From: Clostridium nigeriense | Lineage (GTDB): Bacteria; Bacillota; Clostridia; Clostridiales; Clostridiaceae | Direction of reading: 5' to 3' | NCBI RefSeq assembly: GCF_900086595.1 | Contig: NZ_LT575472.1 | Span: forward strand, 396,637 to 460,636 | DNA: 64,000 nt | Shown here: positions 8,280 to 17,065 of the stretch, one piece after another | How positions within the stretch are numbered: position 1 is the first letter of the stretch | Layout: every line of letters begins with the position of its first letter | Position numbers and translations under genes: made by a program | The notes under the pieces: generated by a model | What the model was told of the DNA's origin: nothing | Database searches by the model: none | Seen by the model: the letters and a program-made list of their open reading frames with translations, nothing else

Positions 8280-9734
8280 ATGGAATATGTAATAGGATTA
8301 GATTTAGGAACAGGCTCAATCAAAGGAATAGCTTTAAGTAGAGACGGAGAGGTAGTATTAAAACATTCGGAAAGTTATCCTTTATATAACAGTAGGGAAG
8401 GATACTCGGAACAGGATCCAGAGGACTGGTATAATGCTTCAGTTAAAGTTTTAGAGAAGATAACTAAAGATTTAGAAGGACATGATCTAAGAGCTATAAG
8501 CATATCTGGTCAAATGCATAGCTTAGTGTTGTTAGATAAAGAAAATAATCCTATAAGAAGAAGTATTTTATGGAATGATACAAGAACTACTAAGCAATGC
8601 CAATATATTATGGATAACTTTGCTGATAAAATAATTCAAATCACAGGAAATAAAAGTTTAGAAGGATTTACACTTCCAAAAGTATTATGGATAAAAGAAA
8701 ATGAACCTGAAAATTGGAATAAAACTAAAAAGTTCTGCCTACCTAAGGATTACTTAGTGTTTAAATATACAGGTAATATATGTACAGATATTTCTGATGC
8801 AGCTGGAACTCAAATGCTAGATGTAAAAGAAGGAAAGTGGTCAGAAGAAATAGCGAATCTTTTGAATTTAGATTTAGAAAAGTATCCTAAGATATATAAT
8901 TCAACTGAATGTGTAGGAGAATTGAATGATGAGTTAAAGGAAAAATTAAATGTTAAAGGAAGTATTAAAATTTTCCCAGCTGGTTCTGATAACCCATGTT
9001 CAGCTTTAGGATCAGGAATAATAAATAAAAATAGAGATTTATTAAGTATAGGTACATCAGGTGTATATTTAAAGTATGAAGAAGAGTATAAAAATTACCA
9101 TGGAAGACTTCATATGTTTAATAATGTACTACCAAGTAGTTATTATTCTATGGGGGTAACTCTTTCTGCCGGAGATTCTTTAACTTGGTTTAGAGATACT
9201 TTTGCTAAGGATAAAAGCTTTGATGAATTATTAAGTGGTGTTTCGAATGTTAAAGAAGGAGCTAATGGATTATTATTTGCTCCATATATAGTAGGTGAAA
9301 GAACTCCATATACAGATAGTAAAATAAGAGGGACATTTATAGGAATAGATAAAAGTCATGATTTAAATCATTTTGCAAGAGCGGTAATCGAAGGAATAAC
9401 ATTCTCATTAAAGGATTGTTTTAGCATTTATGAAGATGATAGTGATAGAGATATAATTTCAGTAGGTGGAGGAGCAAAATCAAAAGATTGGCTTCAAATT
9501 CAAGCAAATGTATTTAATAAGAAGATAATATCATTAAAAATAGAAGAAGGACCATCTCTTGGAGCAACAATTATTGCAGCTGTTTCTTTAAATTGGTTTG
9601 AATCATTTGAAGATGCTGTAAAGGTAATAGTAAAAGAAAAAGAATGCTATTATCCAAAGGAAGAAGCAGTAGAAGCCTATAAAGAAGTTTATTCTCGTTA
9701 TAGAAGAGTGTACGGAAATATAAAAAATATATAA
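8280..9734 (+). CDS. xylB: Xylulokinase
   Basis: This 484-residue FGGY-family sugar kinase phosphorylates D-xylulose to xylulose 5-phosphate, feeding the pentose phosphate pathway. The N-terminal ATPase motif GLDLGTGSIKG, the substrate region SGQMHSLVLLD, and the C-terminal VGGGAKSKDWLQIQA are all present at usual positions, and the length is typical of XylB. A GGAGG site precedes the ATG. It is the last gene of the xylose operon and ends at a strong terminator. Confidence 0.95.
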   Translation: MEYVIGLDLGTGSIKGIALSRDGEVVLKHSESYPLYNSREGYSEQDPEDWYNASVKVLEKITKDLEGHDLRAISISGQMHSLVLLDKENNPIRRSILWNDTRTTKQCQYIMDNFADKIIQITGNKSLEGFTLPKVLWIKENEPENWNKTKKFCLPKDYLVFKYTGNICTDISDAAGTQMLDVKEGKWSEEIANLLNLDLEKYPKIYNSTECVGELNDELKEKLNVKGSIKIFPAGSDNPCSALGSGIINKNRDLLSIGTSGVYLKYEEEYKNYHGRLHMFNNVLPSSYYSMGVTLSAGDSLTWFRDTFAKDKSFDELLSGVSNVKEGANGLLFAPYIVGERTPYTDSKIRGTFIGIDKSHDLNHFARAVIEGITFSLKDCFSIYEDDSDRDIISVGGGAKSKDWLQIQANVFNKKIISLKIEEGPSLGATIIAAVSLNWFESFEDAVKVIVKEKECYYPKEEAVEAYKEVYSRYRRVYGNIKNI

Positions 9735-9737
9735 TAC

Positions 9738-9766
9738 AAAGCTGAGGGAACTCAGCTTTTTTTATT
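9738..9766 (+). terminator. Terminator of the xylose operon
   Basis: AAAGCTGAG pairs with CTCAGCTTT around a four-base loop, and a run of seven T follows. This is a standard intrinsic terminator three bases after the xylB stop. Confidence 0.9.
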
Positions 9767-9847
9767 ATAATCTTATATCGATAAACAATAAAAATATATT
9801 GATAAATATTATTATAAGTGCTAATATTAGCATAAGGGGTGAGAATT

Positions 9848-10258
9848 ATGAAAAATAATAAAATGAAAATGGTGTTAATAACTTATGATTTATTTTTAGC
9901 CTTAGGTGCAATATACGAAGGATTTAGAATGGTATTAGGTAGATATGGAGAGTATCCACCAGAATGGTTAGGTAGGGTACCATTTAAAAGTTGGGTTATT
10001 CCAGGGATTATTGCAATACTTTTTTATGGGTTAGGTAATTTATTAGCAGGAGTTTCTACTTTTATTGGGGGAAAGAAAGGAATAATAATTACATTTATTA
10101 TGGGAATAATATTTTTAGTAAGTTTACTAATATCAATAAGAGTATTAGGTGATATATATTTAGCGACAGGTGAATTTATTATTCTTAGCGTTATTCAGAT
10201 ATTATTATCAATAATAACATTTATTGTATATAGGAGTAGAGAAAATGGTTTAGTATAG
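9848..10258 (+). CDS. Small multi-pass membrane protein of unknown function
   Basis: This 136-residue protein has four hydrophobic segments (about residues 10-30, 45-68, 77-95 and 105-127), and I do not recognise it. I chose ATG 9848 because AAGGGG ends 8 bases upstream. The earlier in-frame GTG at 9839 overlaps that site. The second segment is preceded by a polar loop with YPPEWLGRVPFKSW. It stands alone between the xylose operon terminator and the fluoride riboswitch. A perfect palindrome (9819-9832) lies just before its ribosome binding site. Confidence 0.7.
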   Translation: MKNNKMKMVLITYDLFLALGAIYEGFRMVLGRYGEYPPEWLGRVPFKSWVIPGIIAILFYGLGNLLAGVSTFIGGKKGIIITFIMGIIFLVSLLISIRVLGDIYLATGEFIILSVIQILLSIITFIVYRSRENGLV

Positions 10259-10354
10259 AAATTTTAAATAAACACTTCATTATATGATAAGTAGATGAGT
10301 AAATTGATTTTTATAAATTTTAGTATTATAATATTTAAATAAGACATAAATAAG

Positions 10355-10447
10355 TTTTGGGAATGAAGTTCTCCCGTGAGAAATCTAAACCGTCAAGTAA
10401 GACTAATGACTTCTATGATTTTAATCGTAGAGCCATAGTCTTTTTTT
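10355..10447 (+). ncRNA. Fluoride riboswitch (crcB motif) with terminator
   Basis: The segment has the hallmark GGGAATGAAGTTCTCCC hairpin (10359-10375), an internal AAACC, and the distal CTAATGACTTCTAT. The loop bases GAAGT can pair with ACTTC to form the family pseudoknot. An imperfect stem from about 10411 to 10440 ends in GTC and seven T, a transcription terminator that fluoride binding would prevent. The downstream gene is a CLC-F-type transporter, the expected partner. A covariance-model search (Rfam fluoride model) would settle it. Confidence 0.87.
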
Positions 10448-10455
10448 AATGTATA

Positions 10456-10590
10456 GGAAATTATAAAAATGTTACCCTGTGAATAACTTTTTATGATTTC
10501 CATCATTCAGCTTTGAAGTGCATCTATTAATTTTGCGATGACTTGGAGCGAAGCGACGGAATAAGCAAAATTACATAGATGTACTTTTTT
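10456..10590 (+). other. Two additional hairpins in the CLC-F leader
   Basis: The first (10456-10501) pairs GGAAAT...GTTA with TAAC...ATTTCC. The second (10517-10585) pairs GTGCATCTAT...TTTTGC with GCAAAA...ATAGATGTAC and is followed by six T, as in a terminator. Its loop contains the GC-rich GGAGCGAAGCGACGG. The pair lies between the riboswitch terminator and the gene start. Confidence 0.55.
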
Positions 10591-10609
10591 ATTAGGAAGG
10601 TGGATTAAG

Positions 10610-11839
10610 ATGAGAAATTTTAAATTAATAATCTCTACTTTTATAGTTTCAATTATAATGGGTATTATATCAGCAATATTTTTAAAATCCTTAGAATTAG
10701 TTACAACATTAAGGGGAAGTTTTCCTTATTTAATTTTTTTAATCCCTATAGTTGGAGTATTAACAGCATATACATATTCAAAATACGGAAAAGGATCTAA
10801 CAGAGGAAATAATCTTATTATTGAAAGTGTTCAAAAGGATGTGAAAGTTCCTTTTAGAATGGCATTTTTAACATTTATTTTTACTGTATTAACTCATTTA
10901 GTTGGGGGATCGGCAGGAAGAGAAGGTACAGCAGTTCAAATAGGAGGAACTTTAACTAATAAAATAGCTAATACTTTTAAATTAGAACACAAAGAAAAGA
11001 GGGTTCTAGTTATGGCTGGAATAAGTTCAGCCTTTGGTTCAGTATTTGGAACTCCACTTGCAGGAACCTTTTTTGGAATGGAAGTATGCTTTATAGGAAA
11101 ACTTAGTTATGAAGCAATGATATATTGCTTTATTGGTTCCTATACAGCTAATTTTGTTACAGAATCATTAGGTATAAATCATGCAGCGCATATAATAAAA
11201 GCAGTACCAAATATTTCTTTATATACATTATTAATAGTAATAATATCCTCAATTTTATTTGGGATTTTTGGAAGACTATTTTCAAAAGGAATTCAGTTGG
11301 TTAAGGGCTCTTATAGTAAAAATATAAAAAATAATATATATAGAGCAATAATATCCTCAAGTGTAGTTTTATTAGTAATTATAATATTTAACTTATATAA
11401 TTTTGAGGGATTAAGTACGTGGCTTATTGATAGTGGTTTTTCAGGGGATGTAAATATTTTAGATCCAATAAAGAAACTGATATTAACTGTATTAACCTTA
11501 GGAGCTGGATTCCAAGGGGGAGAGGTTACTCCATTATTTGATATAGGAGCTTCTTTAGGTGGTGCTATAGGTAACTTAACGAATATAGAACCATCATTAC
11601 TAGCAGCTATTGGAATGATTTGTGTTTTTGGAAGTGCAACTAATACTCCAATTACAACTATAATGTTAGGAATTAATCTGTTTGGAGCAGAAGCCATTCC
11701 TTATTATATAATTGGAGCTTTTATCAGTTATTATGTAATAGGCCACAATGGAATTTATGGAGCACAAATTATTACTACTCCTAAGTTAAAAAGACTAGAA
11801 AAACATAAAGGTATATCTTTAGAGAATATAGAAAAATAA
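10610..11839 (+). CDS. CLC-F-type fluoride/proton antiporter
   Basis: This 409-residue CLC-family membrane protein has the gating glutamate in GGSAGREGTAVQIGG (Glu105). It carries the CLC-F variant features, not the chloride-type GSGIP motif, and GGEVTPLFDIGASLGG in the second half. About ten hydrophobic helices span the protein, with no C-terminal CBS domains. The upstream fluoride riboswitch strongly supports fluoride export as its role. AGGAAGGTGG precedes the ATG. A bidirectional terminator follows. Confidence 0.9.
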   Translation: MRNFKLIISTFIVSIIMGIISAIFLKSLELVTTLRGSFPYLIFLIPIVGVLTAYTYSKYGKGSNRGNNLIIESVQKDVKVPFRMAFLTFIFTVLTHLVGGSAGREGTAVQIGGTLTNKIANTFKLEHKEKRVLVMAGISSAFGSVFGTPLAGTFFGMEVCFIGKLSYEAMIYCFIGSYTANFVTESLGINHAAHIIKAVPNISLYTLLIVIISSILFGIFGRLFSKGIQLVKGSYSKNIKNNIYRAIISSSVVLLVIIIFNLYNFEGLSTWLIDSGFSGDVNILDPIKKLILTVLTLGAGFQGGEVTPLFDIGASLGGAIGNLTNIEPSLLAAIGMICVFGSATNTPITTIMLGINLFGAEAIPYYIIGAFISYYVIGHNGIYGAQIITTPKLKRLEKHKGISLENIEK

Positions 11840-11845
11840 TTTATT

Positions 11846-11872
11846 AAGGAAGTGTTATGCACTTCCTTTTAT
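11846..11872. terminator. Bidirectional terminator
   Basis: AAGGAAGTG and CACTTCCTT flank a five-base loop between the convergent CLC-F and CDGSH genes, with T-rich sequence on the plus side and A-rich on the other. Confidence 0.8.
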
Positions 11873-11879
11873 ATTTATT

Positions 11880-12575
11880 TTAAACTAGTTTTAAATGAGA
11901 TCCGTCACAAAATGGCGGAGTTTTAGTATGATTACAAGCGCATAAATGGGCTTTTTCAGTTTTTTTAGAGGTAAAAGCTAAAGGTGTAAAATCTGTTCCA
12001 ACATGTGCACCATTGCAAAAGGGTGAAGTGGAACTTTTACCACATGTGCACCAAAAATAAGTCTCATCTTCTTTTAAATCAACTAAGATAGGATGTTTTT
12101 TAGCTACAGAAGACTTGTCCATGATAACTTCTTCATTAGGTTGATTAACTATTGAATCATATTCAGATTTTATTTTATCAGCAAGGTCCTGATCTTGTTT
12201 AGATACATTAAATAAATACATCAAAACACTTCCAGGATAATCAACGTCATCACTTAAGTAAGTACGTTCTAAAGATTTTCTAGCTAAAGAAATAGTACAG
12301 TTATCATCATGTCCTTTATTACATTCCTTACATATCTTACAAACACTTGCAATACCTTTAGCTATAAGATTCTTATTATATAATTTTGTATCGCTCTTTG
12401 GTATTAATTTTTGTCCATCAGTAATAATTTGAATAGAATTTGGATTTGAAGCTTTTATAGCATTTAAAGCAAATCCTATGTTGCATTTTGATTTAATGCA
12501 ATCTTTAGTCCCATAAAATTTACATTCTAAACAAATAAGAGTTAAATTTTCTTCAGTATTTTCATAATAATTCAT
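11880..12575 (-). CDS. Double-CDGSH iron-sulfur protein with Cys-rich N-terminus
   Basis: This 231-residue protein ends in two CDGSH-type 2Fe-2S motifs: CTCGKSSTSPFCNGAH (about residues 172-187) and CACNHTKTPPFCDGSH (about 211-226). Each has the three-Cys, one-His ligand set. The N-terminal half has two further cysteine clusters, CLECKFYGTKDCIKSKC near residue 15 and CKICKECNKGHDDNC near residue 98, that could bind another metal or cluster. No signal peptide is seen. The function of prokaryotic double-CDGSH proteins is largely unknown, with redox or iron-sulfur roles suspected. A GGAGG site precedes its start. It is a single-gene unit. Confidence 0.82.
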   Translation of the reverse strand: MNYYENTEENLTLICLECKFYGTKDCIKSKCNIGFALNAIKASNPNSIQIITDGQKLIPKSDTKLYNKNLIAKGIASVCKICKECNKGHDDNCTISLARKSLERTYLSDDVDYPGSVLMYLFNVSKQDQDLADKIKSEYDSIVNQPNEEVIMDKSSVAKKHPILVDLKEDETYFWCTCGKSSTSPFCNGAHVGTDFTPLAFTSKKTEKAHLCACNHTKTPPFCDGSHLKLV

Positions 12576-12660
12576 TGGTATCCTCCTTTATATTTATATT
12601 TATATTTTCGTATATAAAGTTATAAATTTAATAAAAGTTTACTTTAATTTTATATATGAA

Positions 12661-12693
12661 AACTCCTAGTAAATATAATATTTACTAGGAGTT
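12661..12693 (-). terminator. Terminator of asnS
   Basis: AACTCCTAGTAAATAT and its exact reverse complement lie six bases past the asnS stop, with TTTT on the minus-strand 3' side. Confidence 0.85.
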
Positions 12694-12698
12694 TTTTA

Positions 12699-14093
12699 CT
12701 AAAATTCAGATTGTCCTGTAGTTCTTGGGAATGGGATTACGTCTCTGATATTTGACATACCTGTAATATACATAATAAGTCTTTCAAAGCCTAATCCAAA
12801 TCCAGCGTGCTTAGTTTCACCGTATTTTCTAAGCTCTAAATACCACCAGTAATCTTCTTCGTTAAGTCCCATTTCAGCCATTCTCTTAGTTAGAATATCA
12901 ATTCTTTCTTCTCTTTGGCTTCCTCCTATAAGTTCTCCGATTCCTGGAACTAGAAGGTCAGTTGCAGCAACTGTCTTTCCATCATCATTTAATCTCATAT
13001 AGAAGGCTTTAATATCCTTTGGATAATCAGTTACGAAAACTGGTTTCTTAAAGTGTTCTTCAGTAAGATATCTTTCATGTTCTGTTTGAAGATCGATTCC
13101 CCATTCAACTGGATATTCAAACTTCTTATCAGCTTTCTTTAATATTTCAACAGCTTCAGTATAAGTTACCTTTCCAAAGTCAGATGAAACTACATGGTTT
13201 AATCTATCTAAGATTCCCTTATCAATAAATTGATTAAAGAATGCCATTTCTTCTGGACATTCAGCTAAAACATATTCTAAAACGTATTTAAGCATATCTT
13301 CAGCTAATTCCATATCATCTTGTAAATCAGCAAAAGCAATTTCAGGTTCTATCATCCAGAATTCTGCTGCGTGTCTTGCTGTGTTTGAGTTTTCAGCTCT
13401 GAAAGTAGGTCCAAAAGTATAAACATTTCTAAATGCTAAAGCATAACATTCAGCATTTAATTGTCCAGATACTGTAAGGTTACTTTCTTTTCCGAAGAAA
13501 TCTTCTTTGAAATCAATTGCTCCATCTTCAGTCTTTGGAACATTGTGTAGGTCTAAAGTAGTTACTCTAAACATTTCTCCAGCACCTTCACAGTCACTTC
13601 CAGTTATTAATGGAGTGTGAGTATAAACAAATCCTCTTTCTTGGAAGAACTTGTGTATAGCATATGCAGCTACTGAACGTACTCTAAATACAGCTGAGAA
13701 TGCGTTACTTCTTGGTCTTAAGTGAGCTATAGTTCTTAAATATTCAAAAGTGTGTCTTTTCTTTTGAAGAGGATAGTCTGAGCTAGACATTCCTTCAATT
13801 ATAACTTCCTTAGCTTGAATTTCAAAAGGTTGCTTAGCTTCTGGAGTAGCAACTAAAGTACCTACAACTGTTATTGATGAACTAATAGGTAATTTTGAAA
13901 CTTCTTTAAAGTTTTCAATTGTGTTATCAAAAACAACTTGCACATTCTTAAAGAAAGTACCATCATTTACTTCAATAAATCCAAAAGCATTAGATGCTCT
14001 TAATGTTCTTATCCAACCAGAAACTTTAACTTCTTTAGATAAGTATTCTTCTTGGTTTCTATAAAGAGATTTTACATAAACAACTTTACTCAT
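12699..14093 (-). CDS. asnS: Asparaginyl-tRNA synthetase
   Basis: This 464-residue class IIb aminoacyl-tRNA synthetase has an N-terminal OB-fold anticodon-binding domain (to about residue 110). Its catalytic domain carries motif 2 around [16 protein letters not shown] and motif 3 [16 protein letters not shown]. The combination of length, [12 protein letters not shown] and the AsnRS-like motif 2 favours AsnRS over AspRS. A GGAGG site precedes the ATG. It is controlled by the T-box leader just upstream, so it should be induced when uncharged tRNA-Asn builds up. Three tRNA-Asn genes lie elsewhere in the window. Confidence 0.96.
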   Translation of the reverse strand: MSKVVYVKSLYRNQEEYLSKEVKVSGWIRTLRASNAFGFIEVNDGTFFKNVQVVFDNTIENFKEVSKLPISSSITVVGTLVATPEAKQPFEIQAKEVIIEGMSSSDYPLQKKRHTFEYLRTIAHLRPRSNAFSAVFRVRSVAAYAIHKFFQERGFVYTHTPLITGSDCEGAGEMFRVTTLDLHNVPKTEDGAIDFKEDFFGKESNLTVSGQLNAECYALAFRNVYTFGPTFRAENSNTARHAAEFWMIEPEIAFADLQDDMELAEDMLKYVLEYVLAECPEEMAFFNQFIDKGILDRLNHVVSSDFGKVTYTEAVEILKKADKKFEYPVEWGIDLQTEHERYLTEEHFKKPVFVTDYPKDIKAFYMRLNDDGKTVAATDLLVPGIGELIGGSQREERIDILTKRMAEMGLNEEDYWWYLELRKYGETKHAGFGLGFERLIMYITGMSNIRDVIPFPRTTGQSEF

Positions 14094-14130
14094 TTCTTTT
14101 CCTCCTAGTTAAATTTTATAAAATAAAAAA

Positions 14131-14390
14131 CCTTCCATCCCTAATACAAGGGACGAAAGGATAATTTCGCGGTACCACCCAAGTTGCTATAAAATAGCCA
14201 CTCATCTGACACTAATAATGTCATTCAAGGTATAACGGTTTGAATCCGTCTAAGTCTACTTAAGTGAAAAATATATCCACTTGTTCGGTTAGAAACTCAG
14301 AGATGTTCTTCACTAAAGGCTTCGTATAAGGCTCACACCATTCCTTACTCGCTAAAACTACTTCCATAAAGCTACTCTTCTCGTCATAGT
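14131..14390 (-). ncRNA. T-box leader of asnS
   Basis: On the minus strand the conserved T-box core GGGTGGTACCGCG is at 14168-14180. It is followed by a terminator hairpin (14131-14160) with a run of T. Upstream, the stem I region carries the conserved GAAGAGTAG-like start near 14380 and AAC triplets near 14290-14300 that could be the asparagine specifier. I could not fix the specifier position by eye. Confidence 0.88.
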
Positions 14391-14491
14391 AATAATAATA
14401 TATGCATTTTATTAAGATTTTACATCAATTTACTAACATTTGCAACTTTAATTCATAAGATAATTTAAGGAAATAAATTAGGGGGAGTTAA

Positions 14492-14908
14492 ATGAGAAAT
14501 AAGAATTTCTTAGAAGAAAAATTTATTGAGCTAAATAAGCTTAAAAGTATGATATTAACATATCCAGAAGAATATAAAAATAATTTAGTAGAAGTTATGG
14601 AGAGGGTTTGCAATCAAATTAATTCATACTTAGATGAAGTAAGTTTTTATAATAAAAAAAGAGAGAATGGATTGATTCAATTAACTGAGAATGAGTTAGC
14701 TTTATATAATGGTGAAAATGGAATGCCAGCATATATTGCCGTGGATGGAATAATATATGATATTGGGGATGTACCTCAATTGAAAGATAAAAATCATATT
14801 GGAGTGAAGGCTGGAGCTGATTATAGTGAAGTCTTTAAAAAGTGTCATAATGGGGATAAGAGTATTTTATCAAAATTAAAAGTAGTAGGATTAATAACTA
14901 TTGTATAA
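14492..14908 (+). CDS. Cytochrome b5-like heme/steroid-binding domain protein
   Basis: This 138-residue protein has a helical N-terminal half (to about residue 60) and a C-terminal cytochrome b5-like domain. The domain starts at LTENELALYNGENGMPAYIAVDGIIYD in the family pattern and is followed by HIGVKAGADYSEVFKKCH. The two histidines (near residues 103 and 121) sit where heme ligands are expected. No signal peptide or membrane segment is seen, so it is cytoplasmic. GGGGGAG precedes the ATG. The partner and the ligand are unknown. The inverted-repeat element begins immediately after its stop. Confidence 0.75.
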   Translation: MRNKNFLEEKFIELNKLKSMILTYPEEYKNNLVEVMERVCNQINSYLDEVSFYNKKRENGLIQLTENELALYNGENGMPAYIAVDGIIYDIGDVPQLKDKNHIGVKAGADYSEVFKKCHNGDKSILSKLKVVGLITIV

Positions 14909-15070
14909 GATTGCAAAGCAATCTTTAAATGAAGAATGTATAATGAAGAATGTAAAATTAAGGATGTTTTGCACAGCAAAACTTAAAATATATTGGTGCG
15001 AAGCACCTTCTGTAAAAATCTGAAAGATTTTTTTCCTTAATTCTACATTCTAAATTTTTAATTTTTCATT
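14909..15070. repeat. Imperfect inverted-repeat element with internal mini-hairpins
   Basis: Arms at 14928-14964 and 15034-15070 match as inverted repeats at 30 of 37 positions, for example GAATGTAAAATTAAGGA against TCCTTAATTCTACATTC. Outside the left arm is GATTGCAAAGCAATC. Between the arms are three more short hairpins: GTTTTGCACAGCAAAAC, GGTGCGAAGCACC and AAATCTGAAAGATTT. No reading frame is present. It resembles a MITE or a clostridial small dispersed repeat, but no second copy is in the window. Confidence 0.65.
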
Positions 15071-15088
15071 ATAAAAATGTTTGTATTT

Positions 15089-15787
15089 TTATTCTGTTCC
15101 GCTTTCATAAGAGGAAACTAATTGGCTAGGAAATTTAAGCATTTGTGCATCTTTTACGATTCTTTTATATTCATATTCTAATTCTCTAAATTTAATATTA
15201 ACAGATTTATCTTCTTTTATTTCAATTAATGCATAAGTAGCATTCGGACGACCTATTTTAGGTTTACCAACACTTCCTGTATTTATAAATGTTTTATCAT
15301 CAAACTTTTTGTAAGAAGGGATATGAGTATGAGCACATACTAAGATATCTTCTTCTAATGTTTCCATTATATTCTTTGTATTTTCACCATCTTCAAATAG
15401 ATATTCATTTATTGTATTTGGGCTACCATGAGTAAACTTAATTTTTACTCCGTTAATATCATAATTTAGCTCATTAGGTAGTTGAGATAAATAAAACTTA
15501 TTGGAAGCTCTAACTTCTTCAGAAGCCCAAGGTAGTGAAAATGAATTAATAGATGTATTTCTTATAAAAGTAAAATCTCCATCAACTACTGAAGCATCGT
15601 AATTACCTTTTATACAAGGAATTTCTCTTCTTTTAATTAAAGCAACAACTTCATTTGGATGAGGACCATAACCAACTAAGTCGCCAAGGCAAACTACTAA
15701 ATCTACTTTTTGTTCATCTATATCTTCTAAAACCTTCATTAGTGAATAAATATTTCCGTGTATGTCTGAAATTGCAGCTATTTTCAT
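15089..15787 (-). CDS. YfcE/MJ0936-type metallophosphoesterase
   Basis: This 232-residue calcineurin-like phosphoesterase has the motifs DIHGN (residues 8-12), GDLVGYG, GNYDA, THGSP and AHTHIPSY in order, which together form the two-metal site. The NTGSVGKP stretch near residue 172 is usual in the YfcE-like family of small phosphodiesterases. No signal peptide is seen, so it is cytoplasmic. AGGAGG precedes the start. The physiological substrate is unknown. The gene is a single unit with its own promoter region facing the M24 peptidase gene. Confidence 0.88.
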   Translation of the reverse strand: MKIAAISDIHGNIYSLMKVLEDIDEQKVDLVVCLGDLVGYGPHPNEVVALIKRREIPCIKGNYDASVVDGDFTFIRNTSINSFSLPWASEEVRASNKFYLSQLPNELNYDINGVKIKFTHGSPNTINEYLFEDGENTKNIMETLEEDILVCAHTHIPSYKKFDDKTFINTGSVGKPKIGRPNATYALIEIKEDKSVNIKFRELEYEYKRIVKDAQMLKFPSQLVSSYESGTE

Positions 15788-15907
15788 AGTAAATCCTCCT
15801 AAACAAATATATTTAATTATATCATTATAAATTATTGATATAAATAGATATTATTTTATTCATGAGGTATATTATAAATATATATGTAAAACAGAGGTGA
15901 GTTAATT

Positions 15908-16987
15908 ATGAAGACAAATAGAGTAAATAACGTATTAAAAGAAATGTCAAAACAAGGTTTAAATCAAATGATAGTATCATCACCACCTGCTATATTTTAT
16001 TTAACAGGAAAGTGGTTTTCACCAGGAGAAAGAATGGTGGCTTTATATTTAAATACTAATGGAAATCATAAGCTTATTGTTAATAAATTATTCCCAGTTT
16101 ATGAGGACTTAGGTATAGATTTAATTTGGTACACAGATATAGAAGATCCAATACAAATATTATGCACAGTTGTGGAGAAAGAAAAACCTTTAGCTGTGGA
16201 TAAAAATTGGCCGGCACATTTCTTAATTAAATTAATGAACAATAATGGAGCAAAGGCTTTTGTTAATGGATCTCCAATTATAGATAGATTAAGAATGATA
16301 AAGGATGCTGAAGAAATAGCATTAATGAAAAAATCATCAGAAATAAATGATAAGGTTATGCTTGAAGTTTGGGATAACTTAAAGGAAGGTCAAACAGAAA
16401 AATATTACGCTAGTCTATTAGCTGAAATTTATGAAAAGCATGGAGTAAATGAATTTTCATTTCCTCCTATAATTGCAGTTAGTCCAAATGGAGCTGATCC
16501 ACACCATCATTCAGATAAAACTCCTATAAAGAAAGGACATAGCATAGTTATAGATATTGGAGGAGTTTATAATTCTTATTGCTCTGATATGACTAGAACT
16601 GTATTCTTTGGTGAAGAACCAAATGAAAAACATGCCCAAATTTATAATATAGTTAAGGAAGCAAACCTAAGTGCTATAAGAAAAGTTAAAGAAGGTGTTA
16701 AGTTCTCTGAAATAGATAAAGCTGCAAGAGATTATATTGAAAATGCAGGATATGGTGAGTATTTTACTCATAGAACAGGACACAGTATAGGAATAGAAGA
16801 TCATGACTTTGGAGACGTGAGTTCAACAAACCATGAAGAGATTAAGGCGGGAATGATATTCTCTATCGAGCCAGGAATATATTTAAAAGATTATTTTGGA
16901 GTAAGAATTGAAGATTTAGTTTTAGTTACTAAAGATGGATGTGAAGTTTTAAACTCTGTTCCTAAGGATATAACAATAATTAAATAG
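15908..16987 (+). CDS. M24-family Xaa-Pro aminopeptidase
   Basis: This 359-residue protein has an N-terminal creatinase-like domain (to about 125) and a C-terminal pita-bread metallopeptidase domain. The five metal ligands are visible in VIDIGG, DMTRT, THRTGHSIG, FSIEPGIY and VRIEDLV. This is the set of PepQ/PepP-type proline peptidases, which trim X-Pro peptides in the cytoplasm. The start follows GAGGTGAG. It is transcribed alone and ends in a clear terminator. Confidence 0.9.
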   Translation: MKTNRVNNVLKEMSKQGLNQMIVSSPPAIFYLTGKWFSPGERMVALYLNTNGNHKLIVNKLFPVYEDLGIDLIWYTDIEDPIQILCTVVEKEKPLAVDKNWPAHFLIKLMNNNGAKAFVNGSPIIDRLRMIKDAEEIALMKKSSEINDKVMLEVWDNLKEGQTEKYYASLLAEIYEKHGVNEFSFPPIIAVSPNGADPHHHSDKTPIKKGHSIVIDIGGVYNSYCSDMTRTVFFGEEPNEKHAQIYNIVKEANLSAIRKVKEGVKFSEIDKAARDYIENAGYGEYFTHRTGHSIGIEDHDFGDVSSTNHEEIKAGMIFSIEPGIYLKDYFGVRIEDLVLVTKDGCEVLNSVPKDITIIK

Positions 16988-17020
16988 AATAATATTTATT
17001 TTTCTATTTTAGATATGAAA

Positions 17021-17065
17021 AGATACTATTTCCAAATATTGATTAAGAAATAGTATCTTTTTTCA
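17021..17065 (+). terminator. Terminator of the M24 peptidase gene
   Basis: AGATACTATTTC pairs with GAAATAGTATCT around a 14-base loop, followed by a T run. Confidence 0.8.

Noticed and set aside
11311-11697. 128-codon minus-strand frame inside the CLC-F gene
   Set aside because: It is a shadow of a well-supported coding gene on the plus strand.
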